From Thioalkalivibrio sp. (GTDB lineage: Bacteria; Pseudomonadota; Gammaproteobacteria; Ectothiorhodospirales; Ectothiorhodospiraceae), in contig PWRV01000149.1 in the NCBI GenBank assembly GCA_003563455.1, positions 1-8,151 on the forward strand: a DNA stretch of 8,151 nt, in the 5' to 3' direction. Below the pieces are notes generated by a model. The model was not told the DNA's origin. It did no database searches and was given only the letters and a program-made list of their open reading frames with translations. Positions 4,841-8,151 of the stretch are shown here, in pieces (position 1 is the stretch's first letter; each line of letters starts with the position of its first letter). The position numbers and the translations under genes were made by a program.

Positions 4841-7015
4841 TCAGCCCTTGTTGCGCTGGACGCGAAGCACGTCGTTCAGGCGCCGCAGGGAACGGATGAT
4901 CTGCGCGAGGTGACGCCGATCGTGCACCGTGAGGGTGAAGGTCATCGCGGTGGTGTGGCCGTCGCGTTCGTTGAAGGAGATATGCTCGATGTTCGAGCCA
5001 TGGTCAGCGATCACCGCGGCCATCTCGGCGAGTGCGCCGCGCCGGTTGGCGGTCTGCGCGCGCACCGAAACCGCGAACTCGGCACCCGGCTCGCTGGACC
5101 ACTCGAGGGCAACCGTGCGGCCCGCGCGTTCGCGCTGCTCGGCGACGTTGCGACAATTCTCGCGATGTACCACCAGCCCGCGCCCGGCGCTGAGCAGGCC
5201 GATGATCGGGTCGCCCGGGATCGGATAGCAGCAGCGCCCGTAGTTCACCACCAGCCCCTCGGTGCCCTTCACCGCCAGCACCGCACCGGTGCTGTCGCAG
5301 ATCTCGTCCTCCCGTGGCGACTCCTCGCCGACCAGTTGACGCGCAACCAGCGTGGCCATGCGGTTGCCGAGGCCGACATCGACCAGCAGTGAATCGACAT
5401 CGGCAAGCTTCAGCGCATCGAGGACGTCGTTCATCCGGGCGGGGGAGACCTGCCCGAGGCTTTGGCCCAGTGTGCTCAGGGCCCGTTCCAGCAGGCGCCG
5501 GCCCAGCACCATCGCCTCGTCGGCCTGCAGCGTCTTCAGGCAGTGCCGGATGCCCGAACGGGCCTTGCCGGTGGCTACGAACGACAGCCAGGCCGGGTTC
5601 GGGCGCGCGCCCGCGGCGGTGACGATTTCCACGGTCTGTCCGCTCTGCAGGCGCGCCGACAGCGGTGCGAGCTGACGGTCGATTTTTGCCGCCACGCAGT
5701 GATTGCCGACGTCGGAGTGCACCGCATAGGCGAAGTCCACCGGCGTGGCGCCGCGCGGCAAAACCATGATTTCGCCGATGGGCGTGAAGGTGTAGACCTC
5801 GTCGGGGAAGAGGTCGACCTTTACATTTTCGAGGAACTCGATCGAGCTGCCGACGTTGTCCTGGATCTCCAGCACGTCCTTCAGCCACTCGCGGGCCCGG
5901 GTCTGGGCGGTCATCGCCAGATCGTCGCCGGCCTTGTACTGCCAGTGCGCGGCGATCCCGCTCTGGGCGACGCGATCCATCTCGCTGCTGCGGATCTGGA
6001 CCTCGATCGGGCTGCCGTGCGGCCCGAACAGCACCGTGTGCAGCGACTGGTAGCCGTTGGACTTCGGGATCGCGATGTAGTCCTTGAAGCGGCCCGGAAC
6101 CGGCTTGTAGAGGTTGTGGACCACCCCCAGTGCGCGGTAGCAGCCGTCGACATCGCCGACCACGATGCGCACCGCGAAGACGTCCATCACTTCGCGGAAG
6201 GAGTGCCGTTTCTCCCGCATCTTCTGGTAGATGCTGTAGAGGCCCTTCTCGCGCCCGAAAATGCGCGCCTCGATGCCGGCCGACTCCATGCGCTGGGTGA
6301 TGGCCGCCTCGATTTTCTGCATCGGCTCGCGCCGGTGGCCGCGGGCCCGCCGCACCGCCTCCTCCAGCACCGCGAACCGCAGCGGGTGCATCGCGGCGAA
6401 GCCGAGACGCTCGAGTTCGCGGCGGACCCGGTTCATGCCCAGGCGCTGCGCGATCGGCGCGTAGATCTCCAGCGTCTCGCCCGCGATGCGGCGGCGCTTG
6501 TCCGGGCGCATCACGCCAAGGGTGCGCATGTTGTGCAACCGGTCGGCGAGCTTGATCAGGATCACCCGGATGTCCTGGGTGATCGCGAGCATCATCTTGC
6601 GGAAGTTTTCGGCCTGGGCCTCGGCCTTGCTGCGGAACTTGAGGTGCGTGAGCTTCGAGACGCCATCGACCAGGTCGGCGACTTCCGCGTCGAACTCGCT
6701 GCGGATGCGGTCCTTGCTGGTCTGGGTGTCCTCCATCACATCGTGGAGGATGGCCGCGACGATCGCCTTGTGGTCCATCCGCATCTCGCCCATCGTGCGT
6801 GCGACGGCGAGGGGGTGGTAGATGTATGGTTCGCCCGTCTGGCGCGTCTGGCCCTCGTGAGCCTCCGCGCCAAAGAGGTACGCCCGGTAGACCTCGTGAA
6901 TTTGCTCCGGCCCGAGGTAGGCCTCCAGTTCAGCGCACAGGTCGCTGATCAGGAAACGCGTGGAGTCGGTGGACGCTTCTGCGACGGCCCCGACGGCTGG
7001 AAGCGCGGAGCTCAT
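4841..7015 (-). CDS. spoT: Bifunctional (p)ppGpp synthetase/hydrolase SpoT (Rel/Spo family)
   Basis: The 724-residue protein has the full long-RSH layout. The HD hydrolase domain has its metal-site residues: H53 in EAHEGQTR, H67 in YIYHP, H91–D92 in LHDVMEDT and D158 in LADRLHN. The synthetase domain has GREKGLYSIYQKM (254–266), DYIAIPKSNGYQSLHT (about 312–327) and EVQIR with E338. The charged motif reads RFKD (309–312), the RxKD form of bifunctional Rel/SpoT enzymes rather than the ExDD form of RelA. A TGS domain (about 405–466), a conserved CCYPIPGD block (595–602) and a C-terminal ACT domain (about 647–724) follow. The enzyme makes and degrades the alarmone (p)ppGpp, and both activities should be intact. 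About 15–20 extra N-terminal residues precede the region matching E. coli SpoT (702 residues), so the start could be slightly internal. The ribosome site at 7015 is weak; the gene starts 12 bases after rpoZ, suggesting translational coupling. Confidence 0.97.
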   Translation of the reverse strand: MSSALPAVGAVAEASTDSTRFLISDLCAELEAYLGPEQIHEVYRAYLFGAEAHEGQTRQTGEPYIYHPLAVARTMGEMRMDHKAIVAAILHDVMEDTQTSKDRIRSEFDAEVADLVDGVSKLTHLKFRSKAEAQAENFRKMMLAITQDIRVILIKLADRLHNMRTLGVMRPDKRRRIAGETLEIYAPIAQRLGMNRVRRELERLGFAAMHPLRFAVLEEAVRRARGHRREPMQKIEAAITQRMESAGIEARIFGREKGLYSIYQKMREKRHSFREVMDVFAVRIVVGDVDGCYRALGVVHNLYKPVPGRFKDYIAIPKSNGYQSLHTVLFGPHGSPIEVQIRSSEMDRVAQSGIAAHWQYKAGDDLAMTAQTRAREWLKDVLEIQDNVGSSIEFLENVKVDLFPDEVYTFTPIGEIMVLPRGATPVDFAYAVHSDVGNHCVAAKIDRQLAPLSARLQSGQTVEIVTAAGARPNPAWLSFVATGKARSGIRHCLKTLQADEAMVLGRRLLERALSTLGQSLGQVSPARMNDVLDALKLADVDSLLVDVGLGNRMATLVARQLVGEESPREDEICDSTGAVLAVKGTEGLVVNYGRCCYPIPGDPIIGLLSAGRGLVVHRENCRNVAEQRERAGRTVALEWSSEPGAEFAVSVRAQTANRRGALAEMAAVIADHGSNIEHISFNERDGHTTAMTFTLTVHDRRHLAQIIRSLRRLNDVLRVQRNKG

Positions 7016-7027
7016 GGCGGGTCAGCT

Positions 7028-7303
7028 TCAGCGGTCGTCGGCGTCCAGCTGCTCCAGGTGCCGAATGGTGCTGAAGTCCAGCATCTGCGGCTGCGGACGC
7101 TCGTCCGGCTCGTCGAAGACCTCCTGGCCAACGAGTCCCTCGGCGATCTCGCGCAGCGCGATCACGGTGGGCTTGTCGTTGTCGTCCGGTACCCGCGGCT
7201 CCTTGCCGTGGGCAATGTGACGGGCACGCCGAGCGGCCATCAGCACCAGCTCGAAGCGGTTGTCGACGTTTTCGAGGCAGTCCTCGACGGTGATACGGGC
7301 CAT
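7028..7303 (-). CDS. rpoZ: DNA-directed RNA polymerase omega subunit
   Basis: The 91-residue product is exactly the E. coli omega length. The hallmark N-terminus MARITVEDCLENVDNRFELVLMAARRAR and the block NDKPTVIALREIAEG are present. The C-terminal third is acidic and variable (DEPDERPQPQMLDFS), as is usual. Omega binds the RNA polymerase beta' subunit, helps assembly and forms part of one of the two (p)ppGpp binding sites in proteobacterial polymerase. Its neighbour spoT makes and breaks that ligand, and this pairing is widespread. It follows gmk by 36 bases. Confidence 0.97.
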   Translation of the reverse strand: MARITVEDCLENVDNRFELVLMAARRARHIAHGKEPRVPDDNDKPTVIALREIAEGLVGQEVFDEPDERPQPQMLDFSTIRHLEQLDADDR

Positions 7304-7339
7304 TTCGAATCCAGAATGAGTCAGTTACGGCCTGCCATC

Positions 7340-7990
7340 TTACGCCGAGGGGGGCGTCCCCGCCAACAAGGACGCGATCATCGCGTGGTTGCGCGTCGCC
7401 TGTTCGGGGGTCCGGAGCCGGTTTGCGCGGAAGATGCTGGCCAGATCCTGCACCGCGTGGTCAAAATCGCGGTTGACCACGGTGTAGTCGTACTCGTGGT
7501 AATGGGAGCTGTCGGACTCTGCATCGCGCAGCCGGCGCTGAATCACGGACTCGTCATCCTGCCCGCGCCCGCGCAGGCGGTGTTCCAGTTCGGTGCGCGA
7601 CGGCGGCAGGATGAAGATCGATTGCGCCTCGGGGATCGCGGCCCGGACCTGCCTGGCCCCCTGCCAGTCGATCTCCAGGATCACGTCGTGCCCCCCGTCC
7701 ATCTGCGCCTCGACCGCCGCGCGCGAGGTGCCGTAGAAGTTATCGAAGACCTTCGCGTGCTCCAGCAGGTCGCCGGCCTCGATCATGTCCAGAAAGCGCT
7801 CTGCACTGACGAAATGGTAGTGTTCGCCGTCCACTTCGCCGGGCCGAGGCTTGCGGGTGGTGTGCGACACCGAGAGCACCACGTCCTCGAGCAGCTCCAG
7901 CAGCGCCGCGACGAGACTCGTCTTGCCGGCCCCTGAGGGCGCGGACACGATGTAGAGCGTGCCGCGGGGCGTCGAATCGGGGTCGGTCAT
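7340..7990 (-). CDS. gmk: Guanylate kinase
   Basis: The 216-residue protein matches Gmk throughout (E. coli: 207). It phosphorylates GMP to GDP with ATP in the cytoplasm. The P-loop is APSGAGKTS at 17–25. The GMP-binding region follows as SVSHTTRKPRPGEVDGEHYHFV (two blocks, about 40–50 and 51–61), then EHAKVFDNFYGTSR (77–90), DVILEIDWQGARQVR (102–116) and the lid region RLRGRGQDD (138–146). The start at 7990 is supported by GGAAG five bases upstream and by close alignment of TLYIVSAPSGAGKT to the family N-terminus. The C-terminal tail TPPSA is a short extension. It is the first visible gene of the gmk–rpoZ–spoT–ridA–recG unit. Confidence 0.97.
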   Translation of the reverse strand: MTDPDSTPRGTLYIVSAPSGAGKTSLVAALLELLEDVVLSVSHTTRKPRPGEVDGEHYHFVSAERFLDMIEAGDLLEHAKVFDNFYGTSRAAVEAQMDGGHDVILEIDWQGARQVRAAIPEAQSIFILPPSRTELEHRLRGRGQDDESVIQRRLRDAESDSSHYHEYDYTVVNRDFDHAVQDLASIFRANRLRTPEQATRNHAMIASLLAGTPPSA

Positions 7991-7995
7991 CGGGT

Positions 7996-8000
7996 CTTCC
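7996..8000 (-). promoter_or_regulatory. Ribosome binding site of gmk
   Basis: On the minus strand this reads GGAAG, five bases before the ATG at 7990. It supports that start. No reliable -35/-10 promoter can be picked out upstream in 8001–8060; a TACACT at 8026–8021 has no partner at the right spacing. Confidence 0.6.
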
Positions 8001-8060
8001 GGGTGTTGGTTCGGGATCCGAGTGTACTGAGGCCGCCCGTCCTCCCGCCAGCCGGGGGCG

Positions 8061-8094
8061 CTAGGGAAACGCTGATTTATCGGCGTTTCCCTAG
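8061..8094. repeat. 34-bp near-perfect palindrome upstream of gmk
   Basis: CTAGGGAAACGCTGAT (8061–8076) and ATCGGCGTTTCCCTAG (8079–8094) pair over 16 positions around a TT centre. The only imperfect pair is T8073 with G8082, which is a G·U wobble in plus-strand RNA and an A/C mismatch in RNA from the operon strand. The outermost 12 bp are perfect, and both ends are CTAG. The AT-richer core stands out from the GC-rich surroundings. It could be a dispersed palindromic repeat or a remnant of insertion-sequence ends, or a transcript end for whatever lies upstream. No T-run follows the stem, and no transposase is visible. Confidence 0.75.
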
Positions 8095-8151
8095 TGGGCC
8101 ACGCGGAAAGTTCGGTAACAGATCGCTTCGCCAGAAGCGCCGGCGCTGCGT
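8095..8151. other. Edge region beyond the palindrome, no recognised gene
   Basis: These 57 bases hold a small hairpin, CGCTTC (8124–8129) with GAAGCG (8134–8139). On the minus strand a frame is open from the window edge to a TAG at 8093–8091 inside the palindrome, with residues RSAGASGEAICYRTFRVAH. I do not recognise it. It does not look like the C-terminus of YicC, the gene often found before gmk, so the upstream neighbour is unknown. Confidence 0.4.

Noticed and set aside
5650..7015. SpoT with a degenerate synthetase or hydrolase site
   Set aside because: Both the HD metal residues and the synthetase GYQSLHT and EVQIR blocks are intact, so there is no sign of a lost activity.
5462..7936. 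An 824-codon open frame on the plus strand across spoT, rpoZ and gmk
   Set aside because: It lies antisense to three clearly conserved genes. Long antisense frames are expected from the strong G/C third-position bias, and its translation resembles no protein family.
8021..8049. TACACT as a -10 box for gmk
   Set aside because: At 17-base spacing the upstream hexamer is GGCGGG, nothing like a -35 box, and one TACACT by itself is not adequate support.

Overview
The window is a GC-rich stretch of ordinary chromosome. Its gene order gmk–rpoZ–spoT–ridA–recG and the protein sequences point to a gammaproteobacterium. A Chromatiales/Ectothiorhodospiraceae-type or Pseudomonas-like relative is my best guess from gene order; the exact lineage cannot be fixed from the sequence alone. 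There is no complete mobile element, CRISPR array, rRNA or tRNA.

Left part, plus strand (1–2175). The window opens inside a TtcA-family PP-loop ATPase with cysteine pairs suited to an Fe-S cluster. About 540 bases without a recognisable gene follow, and most of that is two tandem copies of a GC-rich, structured repeat with an exact 225-bp period. The first copy begins on the stop codon of the TtcA-like gene. Next comes an LpxL/HtrB-type acyltransferase, which would add acyl chains to lipid A or a similar lipid at the inner membrane.

Convergent junction (2176–2286). A third, rearranged and shortened copy of the same repeat fills the gap between the acyltransferase and recG, which are transcribed towards each other. 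All three copies carry the same perfect 11-bp-stem hairpin. Each also carries one G-quadruplex-type motif per strand.

Right part, minus strand (7990 down to 2287). Five genes, gmk, rpoZ, spoT, ridA and recG, are separated by 36, 12, 69 and 28 bases and look like one transcription unit. It joins guanine nucleotide supply (Gmk), an RNA polymerase subunit (omega), the (p)ppGpp synthetase/hydrolase, a reactive enamine/imine deaminase and a replication-fork-remodelling helicase. Upstream of gmk there is a near-perfect 34-bp palindrome of unknown origin, then 57 bases with no recognised gene.

The genes themselves are standard. The repeat family is the part worth a second look. I see no convincing new multi-gene system.
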